The translations under genes and the position numbers were made by a program. Source: Lyophyllum atratum (taxonomy: Eukaryota; Basidiomycota; Agaricomycetes; Agaricales; Lyophyllaceae). Taken from it: 64,000 nt of DNA. Within the stretch, counting starts at the first letter, position 1. The number at the start of each line of letters is the position of its first letter. The stretch lies in assembly GCA_014905825.1 (NCBI GenBank), contig JACGCN010000027.1:706441-770440 (forward strand), read 5' to 3'. The notes under the pieces were generated by a model, which saw nothing but the letters and a program-made list of their open reading frames with translations, had not been told where the DNA came from and searched no databases. This document shows positions 34,901 to 46,239 of this stretch, in pieces.

Positions 34901-37227
34901 ACTCTGGGAAGAGACAGCATATTGTCGTTCGTTTCGAGTTGAGGTAGCATCTGCTCCACTGGGATGTCTAGGCGATGTGTAGACGGACGCAGCATTCGCA
35001 GCACCAAACCACGATGAGGCAAGCAGATCGCCCTCATCCTCGTTCGGTGACATGGGCTCGACGGGTACAGCAGTGCTTTGCTGGGGAGCGACGGGCTCTC
35101 GGGAAGTGGAGGCTTGCCTTAGTCTATCGACTAGCGGGTATCGAGTGTGAAGGTCCCGCAACTCGTCGAATGACATCCATGGCTCGATCGCGGGCGGCGG
35201 GGATGCTTCACGACTCCTCCTCTGACTATCTAAAAAAAGGGTATCAAGGTGAATAAAAATAAGCACAGAAGCAGAGATAGTTGGCCACGAAGACGAACCT
35301 GCTAACCACGGCCGCATATGATCCTCCAAAGGCGATGGCAGACTTGGGGCGCTGAGTCTGAGCCATCGTGGCACTGCTGATGACTCTCTATTGTCCTGAT
35401 TGGCCTCAGATCTACCAGCGTTGGTACTTGAACCAGTGATGGACCTCCAACCGCTCGTACGAGCTTCGGTGCTCGGATTTCCTCTGGAAGACGACCGGAT
35501 TGAGCCGCTAGAACCACTATTCTCTACCGGCGAGGAAGTATCCATCAAGAATGGTCGCAATGTCATCTCACTCTCTTGGAGGACACGCCCGATACCTTGC
35601 AGTGCTTCCCCAATACCATGTAGCGCCTCCAGGCGCGATGCGGTATAGGAATCCAGGAGGGCTGAGGAACTGGCTCCATTGTTGCCGCTCGGAGGATCGC
35701 TCGAGCTGGCGTTGTTGGTGCTCCTCGGTGGCGGAGAAGAATTTGACTCCTCCCTCGCTGAAGGACTGAACCAGCGATGTGCAGAGTCATCATCCAACCA
35801 TCCAGCAAGTTCTCGAGCAAATACGGAGGGAAGAGGATGAGACTGAGCATTGCTATCCGAGCTGGAAGCTGCTGCTGCCGGACCAGTTGAATGGTTCTCC
35901 TCAGTGGGTTCATGCGAAGATAGGATGTCTCTCGGTATCGAGATGCGTGATAGAGAAGGAGGTTGGGTTGCACGAGATGATGATTGTGGCCTCGACCCAT
36001 TCCAGGAGAACATTCGGAGACTTTCCAGAGGGTCTTCCCAGGATTCGTCATGGTCCTGGATGGGAGGCAATGTCGGAGGAGTATGCTCACTTGCCCTCCT
36101 GGTCCTTGTTGTAGGCTGTAATTCATCGAGGTCGTCGAATAAGGGTGATGGGGACCGCAATTCCCCGATGGCAGGAACGGGGCTGTCAGATCTGACAGTG
36201 AGCGGCTGCGGAAGCGCGTCCTCGTCGTTGTCATGCTCGAGCTCTGCGCTGGGTGGCCAGTAAGACCAGGGTGCTTGGTAAGCACGAGCCCCAGTCGACC
36301 GCACATCATGTGTGTCTCGGTTCCATACTTCGTCATCGTGGGATAGATCGTCGGCGAGACCTAGAGAGAAGGCGACTTGAGCAACTTATAATATGTAATG
36401 AGGACAATAAACTTACCTCGCGAACTCTCACCCTGACTGTGTGACTCATGAGGCAGCCTTCTAGGATCATTCTGACGCCCTTCGTCTCGGCCAACAGTTC
36501 CGGAGGCCAGTCTCTGTGTCCTCGGTAGGCCAAAGCCGTATAACGAGTTAGGTAAAGGTGGTGAAGGTTGTGCGGGAGGCTGAAGAAATGAGATGGTGTT
36601 CGTGGTAATCTGTGCTTCCTCTCCCAATAGCTCTAGAGGGGGCAAGACAGGCGGTGGCGTGGATGATCGTGGAAGGCTCGGCGACCGAGATCGACGCAAC
36701 GCAGAGATTTGAGTATCGAATGCGTTGAATCTCTCTAGAGATAATCTATAAGAATCGTCCGCCTGGGATACAGTTGGTGCTGTGGAAGTGCTTGGCTCTT
36801 CTTCGTCTTCCACCAGCGGGTAATCCTCCATGTCAATGTCCTGTATCTCTGATGTTGGAATCCCGGGTAGTCCAAGTGACGAGCGCGCGAGATTCAACGA
36901 TAGATGAGGTGCGCCTAAAGTAGGGGTTGGCCGTGCAGTAGCTGCTAAAGCCGATTGGGAGACAGCGTGGGCGGAGTCGCTGCTTGAGCTGGAGCTTGAG
37001 TTTAATGTTGAAGATGAGCTGCCAATAGAGACGCTGTCGTCTGAGAAGCTGCTTGCGCTCCTCGCCCGTTTATTACGATCGTTTCCATCGCTGCCGCTGC
37101 TCCCCCCGCCGTCAGGGCCTCCCAAAGGACTCTCGAGATCGAAGCCAAACTGATCGAAGGAACGCTTGAAGGAAGTAGTATTTGGGGGCAACTCTAGGTG
37201 CAACTGAGGGGGGCAATTGGAGGACAT
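31911..37227 (-). CDS. Very long RING-H2 E3 ubiquitin ligase
   Basis: Splicing from ATG at 37227 (MSSNCPPQLHLELPP) to the TGA at 31911 gives about 1,600 residues in about 10 exons, all junctions in phase. The RING-H2 domain is near the C-terminus: CPICLDD (about 32310), then LLKLADCSHWLHRECLH (about 32200-32260) and QWLRSASTCPVCRK (about 32095-32135). The eight zinc ligands are in the C-C-C-H-H-C-C-C-like order of RING-H2. RING domains recruit an E2 and transfer ubiquitin. Everything upstream is Ser/Pro/Arg-rich and apparently disordered, with acidic patches (DMEDYPLVEDEEEPS) and a QTQTQTQSQS run (about 33420). A short ordered block, LQAFLNYYADPGQG, precedes SYESLLSLAASLGEAKP before the RING. 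No membrane segment is visible. Substrate unknown; UBC13, a possible E2, lies about 4 kb away. Confidence 0.85.
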
Positions 37228-39059
37228 GGTGGTTAATGACAGACCAGGAATGTACAGCGGTCTGTGCAGGAGCCTCACGATGAGGAGTGTGACTACTCAC
37301 GGTATTATTATCGCGCTTATGTAAGGTCTTACAATACTGTCTTTGACCGGCTTCCGCGCTGTGCAGAAAATTATTCTCTTTGTCATAGCGCGATCACAGC
37401 ACATCCAACACGCTGGCCACTATAAATTAGGAAGACAATGGCGATTTCATCCAATTTTTTCACGGATGATCGATGTGTGGGCTGTACGTTCACGATGTCA
37501 CTGGAGTGATAGACAGTCATATGCTGCGACTCATGATGGTTGTCAGAACCTCGTCGCGCGGCCGTAAGCCGAGGCATGTATCAGAATGATGCCTTGTTAA
37601 GATGCAGAGCGGCTTGCAGCTGGTATCTGAGCGCTGAGCGCCGAAACGTACAGCTGTTATCATCATGGGTCAAGCAACGTGCCCCGGGCGGACAGGGGCG
37701 ATACCATTCAGTGCGTACCTATCAAATTCACAGGATAAGACCCATGCTCCTCTACAACCAACGCTATATCACATACGACAAAGTCCACCCTAACAGAATC
37801 CGCGAAGAATTAACATCGATAAGCCACCCGAACTATGTCCGACGAGAAGAGAGATTCTTGGCGCAACATGTCACTGCACGCCCACAACGGGCACAATATG
37901 CCTATCGATGAAGCTTGAGCACTCCAAGGGCCGCATTCATGCTTGCAGACAGCCTGAAAGCAAGACTAGCGGCGACATGCGAAAAAAAAGGCAACGCGAA
38001 AAAGGCCAGGTTCCCAACCATTCCATCATTCAAAACATGTTCCAAGCTGGCAGGCGATGAGCGTCTAACAGACATGCACAACGCCTCGGAGGATGCTGAT
38101 CAGTGTGGGAGATAGTTTTAGGAGATCGGCAGGTTCAGGCGTTCTGAGAGCAGACAGAGCCCAGACCATACCAATTTCCCAGCCAATTAAGCCAACGCCA
38201 CGATGGGCAGCTATGGGCAGGTGATTGAGCTCAGCTGACGAGCGGCTCCGGAGGCTTTTTTTGCCCATGCCATGATACAGCAAATACCGCTTGCGAGGCG
38301 GAAACTTGTGCTGATGCCGCACACAACCATGAAGACCGTATAAGCCGCGGGTGTCGACTATGGTCGGCGGGTTGCAAGGTCGCCTGCTCGTCACAGAAAT
38401 AAAAATGGTTGCGCTTCGGAAGATGCCGCAGTTCCGCTCACCCATCGTCTCCTCCTCCACCACAGCTGACGCTTGACCAAACTGACCTCGATTATTACTA
38501 CATCTATAAAACATTTCAACATTTCAAACGATCGACACATGTTCTACAATTTCTCGCATTTCGATTACATTGTGCACATGAACATCCTCGAGATCAAACC
38601 CTCTTTTCGGGCCTCCGAAGTATTGATTATTACCATACTACACACAGGTAACCTTCAAGGGCACCTCGGTGGCCGATTGCAGACAGCCATCACAAGTCGG
38701 GTGACAGAGATATCATATCGGTATCAAGTTCAATGACCTTTCGACTAGATCAGATGTCGTTGTTACACTCAGAGCATCGTCATCGTCATCTATGGGTTGG
38801 TAAGTATATTGTGGCGAAATATGGATAAGATGTATACAATTCAAGCAGCAAAAACCCAAACTAAAACAGCGGAAAAATCGAGTCCCTAAGTATATACGTA
38901 CACTAGACCTATGTATCTGTCCGTCCAACACGAGTCGAAAAGGTAAAGCATGTTTTAGCCTTGTAATCCATAGAAAAATAGCCATCCCAAGTCCCAAGTA
39001 AAATGCGAGGCCCACCAAACTCGGGTATGTAAGTGGCTGCAACCCAAAAAGAACAAAAG
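37228..39059. other. Intergenic region, no gene supported
   Basis: About 1.8 kb between the RING gene start and the F-box gene end, both on the minus strand. Short frames at 37540-38115 and 38065-38700 have no motif and do not join. The RING gene promoter should lie in the left part. Confidence 0.4.
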
Positions 39060-40785
39060 CTACAAAACATTCCTACCCAGGGGAACCGGGATCCATACCT
39101 CAGGGAAGGGATACCACGACGGCCCCATCTCGAACAGCTCCACCCCGCTCATCTCCTCTCTCCGTTCGACATCAAACTCGAGCCAGCTGTCTTCAAACCG
39201 GTGTGTCCCTGTGCGTTTGCGGTACTCGAAGCCCACACGCTGAAGGGTCGGAATTCTGCACGCGAGGGATTGCGCACACTCCTTCCTGGCTGCGCGCCAC
39301 GGCTCGTATGTATCCATCTCGTCATACTCAGGGAACTGGATGCAGATACGCAGCTCCCGGAGACGCCTCAGGGGTGAGAACGCATCTGAAAATTCCTCCT
39401 GAAGGTGATACATTGCATCAGTAGACCGTTTCGTGACATGGGCGAGGCGAGGCTTACCCATGCGTATATGGATCTCCCATCGTGATACCCACACAGCTCA
39501 ATCTCCAGCGCCTCGAGATTCGTGCAGTGCGAGGCAATAGCATAACACAGGTCTGGATTGAGTTTGTCCTCAATCATAATCCTCAGTCTCGTAAGCGGGT
39601 TCTCGCCCTTCCGCTGCCCGACTTCCATATCCGCCAGGATCTTATCGATATCAGCGCGGCTCAGCGCAATGGGCACCCGCGGCTGGTCAATAATGGCGCA
39701 GATCGCCAGGCGCTCCAGCGACGTCGTGTAATGGAACACATCATCAAAGTTGCACGCATTCGACAGCGCGAGTCGCTCTAACTGCCCCAATAGGCTTGGA
39801 CGATTATTCTTGACCGTCGGGAGGTGGTCGAGAAGGAGGCGGAAGCCCGGGTCGCTCTTCGTCTTCGCAAAGAGCAGCCTAAGCTCCCGGAGTTTGGGCA
39901 TCTGCGCCAAGACATCCAGGAGCTCTGTGTTCCCGCGTGGCGTGTGGCCGGTGAGGACGAGGGTATCGAGGACAGGCCACTCGTACCCTGCGAGCGACTC
40001 GAGGGAGCAGAGATCGGCCGAGACCTGCACGTGCCTGAGATGTGCCGTTTTGCCGACCTGAAAGAGGAATGCGGTGGCGGCGTAGCGCGCAAGAATGTCG
40101 TTTTTGTATTTCTTGCGATATTCGCGGACGTAATACGTACTTTCAGAGTATCGTGCGTCGAATGGCCCTTCGCCCACGCGCACGGCTTCAGCGACGGGGA
40201 CGATGGTGAAGCGCTCGAGGTGAAATTCCGCAGGAACCTTAGGAATCATGGAAACATACAGCGGGGTGTCATCGATTGACAAATCACGCAGGGAGGGGCA
40301 CTGAATGAGGGCGTTGAGTACAGAGTTTGGGGGATGGAAGGGGCAGTTCAAGTAAAAGCTAGAGAGGCTAGGCATGGCGGGCAGTGCCGCAACCAGTTTA
40401 TCGATGTGGCGGGGGTGATAATCTCCACCTATGTAATATCTGTCTCCCCAGCGAGGGGGGTTGGCATCGGGCCAGTCTTCTGGCCAGATGAGTCGTAAGC
40501 GTCTGCGAAAGAAGGAATCAATATTTAGGTCATATATCCACCGTCTTAGCGGCTTACCTGAAAAAACGGCCATAGGGTGGGCGGAAAAAACAGCAAACCG
40601 GATTCCTCGTCGTGTTTATTGGCGTGAGGCCAGCGAACGTCAGCGAAGAGAGCAGACAGGCAGGTTTCACGGATAACACGACAAGTCGAAGCTAAGTTGA
40701 GAATGACATCTAGGTCCGAATCGCGGTACAACGATAAGGCCTCTTTCACTAGGGCATAAGAAACGTCTGAGTCGAGTGTGGGCAT
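39060..40785 (-). CDS. F-box/leucine-rich protein
   Basis: The start is ATG at 40785. Residues 10-60 (ALVKEALSLYRDSDLDVILNLASTCRVIRETCLSALFADVRW, read in parts) are F-box-like, followed by FFPPTLWPFF. Exon 2 carries leucine-rich repeats (LSSFYLNCP, LRDLSIDDTP, LDTLVLTGH, LRELRLLFA, LERLALSNA, LERLAICAI, LEALEIELCGYH). An in-phase intron ending near 39404 leads to the last exon (SPLRRLRELRICIQF) and TAG-type stop at 39060; about 535 residues. Oddity: the first intron (about 40505-40555) has consensus ends but joins exons out of phase by one base. A six-T run just before the donor would restore the frame if it were five. So either the run length is wrong or this copy is broken. Likely an SCF substrate adaptor; target unknown. 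Confidence 0.75.
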
Positions 40786-41216
40786 CAGTAATGGGGTACG
40801 TGTTCTGTACGAGACTTGTCGTTAGAGGGCGTTCCTGAACCGAGAGTCAGCAAGACCGTCGACGAACGGGGTGTTTTGGCCTCGCCGTGGTTAAGAGAGA
40901 CGGTGTTCAGCGCAGCTGATTGGGGGATTGAACGACAACCATGAGTATGGCTTCATCAAGGAAAGGAAAGAGACGGCAAGGGCCTAGAAGGCACCCCGAT
41001 TTTCCACTTCGAATCTGGGGTTCAAAAACTTGACCGCAAGCGGCAAGGATTGATGACTGATCTAAATATACTTGGCATTCGCGACATCTTATCACCACCA
41101 CGTCGGATTTGTGAAGTTCTTTTCAAAGTCTTTCGGTTGTTTACATGTAAATCTAAACTGGCATACCCTATATCTCAAGAAGTCAATTTCAGCCCGTAGC
41201 CAAGTCTACTAAGCGC
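40786..41216. other. F-box gene upstream region
   Basis: About 430 bp between two minus-strand genes. It should hold the F-box promoter and the ubc13 3' UTR. No other feature seen. Confidence 0.4.
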
Positions 41217-41970
41217 CTAATCAAGGTTGGCGTACTTCTGCGTCCACTCCTGGCTGACGCGTTGCGCATCCTTCTCGTTCTCCTTGTAGTGCTTAGCCAC
41301 GTCCGTTGCAAGGGGGTCATCCGGGTTCGGTGCACTGAGTAGTGCTTGCACAGAGAGGAGAACGGTTCTAATCTGAAGCGCCGGCGACCATTTATCTTCA
41401 AGTAAGAGTATGGGTCAATCCCCGTGAAAGTCAACCACAACGATGCAACTCCACGCACCTTTCAGGATATCGAGACAAATACGGCCGAGTTTATCTGAAA
41501 GGTGGTCAGGTTACCAGGCAGAAGTACCAGATATATGAACTTGGACGCACCGATGTTGGGATGATATATCTTCGTCAAGAACCTCACTTTCGGTGGCGCC
41601 ATGGGGTACTCCTCCGGTAGAAACAGCTCCAGCTTGAATATGCCGCCTATATTGTGATAACGCTTTCCACCATGCTCCCACATTCAGACCAAAAAAAAGG
41701 ACTCACTTTGAAACGGACTGCCCTCTGGACCCTCGATCGTAACATCAAAGTATCGCAAGTTATCCTCATGTGGGAGTGCCGAAATGCCAGGAGCAGGATC
41801 GGACATGAGTCTTTCTGTTTCCTATAGGCCCAAATTCATTAGGATCCTCGCGCCGCTGTCTGGGGAATCCAGGATTGGGGGTACCTTGATGATCCGCTGC
41901 AATTACCAAGAGTCATTGGTCGATTGTGCTATTCTGATCTCAGGAATCGCCGTACCTTCGGTAGAGACAT
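41217..41970 (-). CDS. ubc13: UBC13 ubiquitin-conjugating enzyme E2
   Basis: Ubc13 with an Mms2/Uev partner builds K63-linked ubiquitin chains, used in post-replication repair (on PCNA) and signalling. Splicing from ATG at 41970 gives MSLPK, then [82 protein letters not shown] and [20 protein letters not shown]. It ends [14 protein letters not shown] with TAG at 41217. The catalytic Cys is in GRICLDIL; the MAPPKVRF loop is typical of Ubc13. Length (about 152 residues) matches the family and no residue appears missing. The coding region is cut by short introns, including two very close to the start codon. A perfect palindrome around TGAGTCA lies about 110 bp upstream. Confidence 0.95.
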
Positions 41971-42704
41971 GGTAAGCACCAGGATTTGTGGTATAAAGAT
42001 ACAGAGGAGAACGATGTGGAGGTCTGAAAGGAGCTGAAAGACTACAGTGGCTCTGTTATCGGTAACAGTGGTACCCAGAATTGCTGAGTCAGCAATTTCC
42101 TGTTTGGTCGCCGCAGAATCGTTGGTCCCACGTGCAAACTTGTACTTTCGCTTCCTCGAACTTCGCCAAGTGGATTACCAAGGAATTACGCCACGAATAA
42201 GTACTTTCTAAGCTGTACTACCAATGCATGAGTGTCCTGTATCCGGCGCGCCCGACCCATAGGTTGTCAGGAAACAGTATATTTGATTTCATCGGACTCC
42301 TCCTCCCTGTAGCATCCATCCGTAGATCATGGCCCAAAGCCAAAGAACCTTGCAGGAACTTTGCGAAAACCAATGCCAGTCCATAACGTGGCTGATGCAA
42401 GGAAACCGTGAAAGACATCTTCTGGCAACTACACGAGACGTCCGTGATACTTGCACCGCAGATCACATCTCGAGGGTTGAACATCTGATTATCAAGTGTT
42501 ATTTGCAAGTGGACCGCTACACACACTGACAGCGGACGTAGACGATTGCAAATACAGAGTATTATCGCTGTTCAGCTATTCTAGAACTGTATCATTGGGT
42601 ATGCTAAGCTACTCTGCAGGCATAAGAATCATGTCTTTTGAAAGTGCAATGAAACTGCGAATATTCTCAGTAAGTTTGCTATGAAGCAGTGATTGTGGCC
42701 TACC
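41971..42704. other. ubc13 promoter region
   Basis: This holds the ubc13 promoter and the 3' flank of the small secreted protein gene. It contains two perfect inverted repeats: CTGTTA/TAACAG around TCGG (42053-42068) and a 19-bp palindrome (42079-42097). No gene supported; a minus frame at 42218-42526 has no motif. Confidence 0.45.
42079..42097. promoter_or_regulatory. Perfect palindrome with TGAGTCA core
   Basis: AATTGCTGA-G-TCAGCAATT is a perfect 19-bp palindrome about 110 bp upstream of the ubc13 ATG. TGAGTCA is the bZIP (AP-1/Gcn4) core, and the extended TGCTGAGTCAGCA form equals the Maf-type recognition element. Binding by a fungal bZIP factor is inferred. Confidence 0.5.
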
Positions 42705-43657
42705 TTATAGCTTGAGGATGCTAAGGACGTTGGTGAACTTGAGGCCAACGAGGGTCTGGATGAAGGGGCCGAGGAGGGGCAAGACGACAGCGAGGAGGCC
42801 AGCGACCAGGGTGAAGATCGCAGTGAGGAGCTCAGCGAGAACGCCACTGAAGAGCATGTCAGTAGCTGATATCGCAGAAACATGAACGCGCCACGACTTA
42901 CGAGACGCCAGCGAGGATGGGAGCAACGAGGTGAGCGGAAGCGGCACCGACAACGCGGAGGGCAGTGGCGAGGATAGTAGCAATGAGCTGTGAAAGACAC
43001 GTCAGGGCATGCAAACATCTTCGCGCCAGGAAACGCTTACTGTCAGGACGGCGGTCAGGAGCTGGGCAACTTTGAGGAGCGACAGAACTTCGCCACCGAG
43101 AGCGAGGACGAATTCGACGGGGTGGTCGACCAAGGCCTTGACAGCGGTAGTGGCTTCACAGATGATTCCCCGGACTTCGTTGATGAGCACAACAACAACA
43201 TCAACCTCAACGACAGCTTTGACGGAGGCGGCAGCAGCTACGGGAACGTGGTCAGAAGGGAGTACACGTAATTGAAGGGGTATTACTTACCGAGCTTGTC
43301 AGCGACGGTGTTAAGTTTGGCCTGGACGGCGGTGAGGATCTCCGGGAGAGACTGAAGGTGGCGCTTGTCCAAGACTTCGACCTCGACGCCGGTGGTGATA
43401 GGCCCGAAGGTGTTGTCACCTTGGCGGCCGTTGAGAACCTTGGTGGTACCTCCGAGGACGTTGGTCAAGCCAGCGACTTGAGGGAGAGCGGGGACTCCAG
43501 GTAGGACGGGGGCTCCAGGTAGGACGGGGGCTCCGGGCAGGACGGGGACACCTGGCAGGGCGGGAACTCCAGGTAGGGCAGGAGTGACAGGGGCCGCTGA
43601 AGTGAGGGCCGAGAAGGCGACGGTGGCAGCGAGGAAGACAGTGCGGAATGAAGGCAT
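42705..43657 (-). CDS. Small secreted protein with LPGVP repeats
   Basis: Four exons encode about 265 residues. The start is ATG at 43657 with signal peptide MPSFRTVFLAATVAFSALTSA. A proline-rich stretch of six-residue units (ALPGVP, ALPGVP, VLPGAP, VLPGAP, VLPGVP) follows. Then come a linker with a KR site (VEVLDKRHLQSLPEIL) that could be a Kex2 cleavage point, and a long Val/Leu/Ala-rich hydrophobic part (VLINEVRGIICEATTAVKAL, LLKVAQLLTAVL, LLAVVLPLLGPF). Only one Cys follows the repeats, so it is not a hydrophobin. The family is unknown to me; a cell-wall or surface-active role is only a guess from composition. A TATA box lies at 43767-43772. The stop is TAA at 42705. Confidence 0.75.
43483..43584 (-). 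repeat. 18-bp tandem repeat coding LPGVP units
   Basis: About five imperfect 18-bp copies in the first exon of the small secreted protein gene. The middle copies are almost identical in DNA (GGTAGGACGGGGGCTCCA on the plus strand), which indicates recent unit duplication. Confidence 0.75.
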
Positions 43658-44747
43658 TGCAAAGGAATGTGGATTGTCGGGGCTACGACGTGTGTTGGGA
43701 GTTAGAAAGTGGGAGAAGAGCAGATGACTAGAGGTCGATGGAGGAATTAACAACAGAAAGTATTCCTTTATAGGTCCAAGAAGGCTGGTGGGAACACAAG
43801 ACGTCAGCGTGATATGAAAGAAGCACGGCAATATCTGTAAAACATATTGCGTCGCTCCGCGTAATGATGATCGGATGCAGTCGTGGCGTGTGTTCAGCGT
43901 TGTTCCTCCAGCGTACCTGTCTCCCAGCGTGGTCCCAAATTTCCATGAAAGCAGGAATATGTAGCTTCCCCTCCATAGAATTCGCCTTCTAAAATAAAGA
44001 TACGTTGAATGTTATTGACCTTCTGTAGGAGGATGTCTGGTTTGCGGAGATTGACACGGTTATTCCCATTACGTTGTGATGCTCCCTTCTCTGATATTTT
44101 GGTAGTCCCAAACAGGGTCTCAGTCAAAAAAAATTTGCATAAGAAGCCGTGCTAAGCCATATCCGGTGCAACGCTTGGATGAACCTAACAAGGTGGAGTA
44201 AGAATAGGTAAGAATAGGGTTAGCGCACGTATTGCTGCTCCACCAATCGATCAATCTATCATCACACTTAGGCACCATGTTGTACCACGGCGGTCTGACG
44301 ACACGGAGGATTGAAGAACGCCGACATGTCAGCCACACCTCCCCAATCCTGAGTCCATTTCTTTGGCTGCAAGTACAACTCGACACCTTCAGCTGGAGGG
44401 GGAAGATCGCCTTCGAAGCCAACCACCAAGATCACAAGAACGCATAAGCGGCTTTCTTGATTCCCCTATATTAGACGGTAGCGAGTCGGAATGCTTGCTA
44501 TAAATTTCGGGTCAGTGAAATGAAAGTAAAGCGAAGGGTACAGCAGTGGTACCCGTACCGGGCTTCTCAATTGACACATTAAACAGAGTAACCGAGTAAC
44601 TTGGAGGAGGACAAGGAATCCTTGAAGGAAGGACAAGGATCGTCCGAAGTATTCGGCTCGCTGAGCCTTTGTCATCGCCACGTGGTACATCGTGTCCTAT
44701 CGTGCCTGGCACACTTGTGGCAGTGGCACATTTCGTTGTGAACGACG
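43658..44747. other. Divergent promoter region
   Basis: This lies between the starts of the small secreted protein gene (-) and the bem46-like gene (+). A TATA box (TATAAA on the minus strand, 43767-43772) lies about 110 bp upstream of the secreted gene's ATG. Short frames at 44120-44690 have no motif. Confidence 0.4.
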
Positions 44748-46239
44748 ATGTCAAACCTCTTGCCATCTCTTGAAACGTTCGCAAAGGTATATATCATAAG
44801 TCCAGGTGCCCGGGCATCATGTATCTGACAACATATCAATCAAGGGAACGCTAGCGACTGCAGCAACCCTATCAACTGTCGGTCGGTCAAGCTGGGAAGC
44901 AACAACGTGCGAGGCTAGCTGACCCGAGGATTGCACAGGCGCGGGATTGCTGTGGTATGGCCAAAACTACTTGATATACCCCTCGGCATTTCCTCCTGGA
45001 TCAAGGACCGGTGCGTAACACAACTCCTGCATCACGAAAGACAATTGAAATTAGCCACGCCGTGCCAGACGTCCCTGTTCCAGACGGCGTCCCCTATGAG
45101 AATCTTGAACTGGAAACATCGGACAAGGTCAAGCTACGATGCTACCTCCTCCCTCAAAAGAAGTCATTGGGTACGATACACGCTACGCACGTCGAGGATG
45201 ATAGGACAGTAACGGACGACGAAGCGAGTCAATCCATCCTGAGGCGTGATCATTGTCTGACAACTTGACCAGTTCGTCGCCAGCCGACCAACCGTTATAA
45301 TGTTCCATGGAAATGGTGGAAACCACGGACATAGAATTCCTTTAGCTAAAGTCTTCTACTTGAAGATGCGATGTAATGTGTTGATGATGTCATATAGAGG
45401 GTAGGCTCCGCACACCGAATGCCGAGAAGGAGACTAACCTTTAGCCAGCTACGGGTTATCTGAAGGTTCTCCCTCGGAAAAAGGTAATTTCGGTTATATT
45501 CACCCGCCCGTACATCCCTGATGCAATCTTCCAGGCTTACAGATCGATGCTCAGACTGCTCTGGACTATATAACGTCAAATCCTATCTTCTCTCAGACAC
45601 CGATTGTGATCTCCATGTATCTCCCTTCCATTCCCGGATGTTGACCCTTCTTTCAGATTCTCTACGGACAATCGATTGGAGGAGCTGTCTCGATAGACCT
45701 CACGAGCCGCAATCCCACCAAGGTGCTTCTAATGACCTTCATACATGCCTAGACTGACAGCTCATTTCCGTGCAGATTCAAGCCCTCATTCTCGAAAACA
45801 CGTTCACGTCCCTGCCCAGCCTCGTACCACATGCCTTGCCTGCACTTGGGCCCTTCTCTTTCTTGTGTCATCAAAAATGGGATTCGATTAACAAAATCCC
45901 ACTCATTCCCGCGACGACGCCGATCTTGATGCTGAGTGGCGCAAGGGATGAGATCGTCCCGAAGGAGCAAATGCGTGCACTGTGGGAGGCAGTTGCGAAG
46001 CGGGGTGAGAAAAAGACGACTGGAGGTAGGGAATACAAGGTCGGCTTAGAACGAGCCAAGTATATGGAGTTCGAAGATGGAGGTCATAGTGCGTGCTATC
46101 TGTTCCAAGATGACGTCCGAATCATCGTCTGACGACATGAATACTTGAAGACGATACGTGTGTGCAAACAGGTTATTGGCCAGCTGTGGCGGAGTTCGTC
46201 GCCAGCCTAGGAGCGCAAGGGCCACCCGAAAAGTTATAA
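44748..46239 (+). CDS. bem46: BEM46-like alpha/beta hydrolase
   Basis: Splicing from ATG at 44748 gives MSNLLPSLETFAKG, a hydrophobic anchor, then YGQNYLIYPSAFPPGSRT, DVPVPDGVPYENLELE, VIMFHGNGGNHGHRI (oxyanion HG), CNVLMMSYRGYGLSEGSPS and LDYITSNPIFSQTPIILYGQSIGGAVSIDL, read in parts. GQSIGG contains the nucleophile Ser. The catalytic Asp is in LSGARDEIVPKEQM and the His in FEDGGHND, reached by an intron at about 46089-46150. The end is TGYWPAVAEFVASLG, stop TAA at 46237. About ten exons encode about 320 residues. Bem46/ABHD13 proteins are membrane-anchored serine hydrolases linked to polarity and hyphal growth in fungi; the substrate is unknown. All catalytic residues are present. Confidence 0.9.

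Noticed and set aside
35563..36336. 257-codon minus-strand frame overlapping the RING gene
   Set aside because: The RING gene frame is continuous with its neighbours through phased introns; this frame is an out-of-frame shadow.
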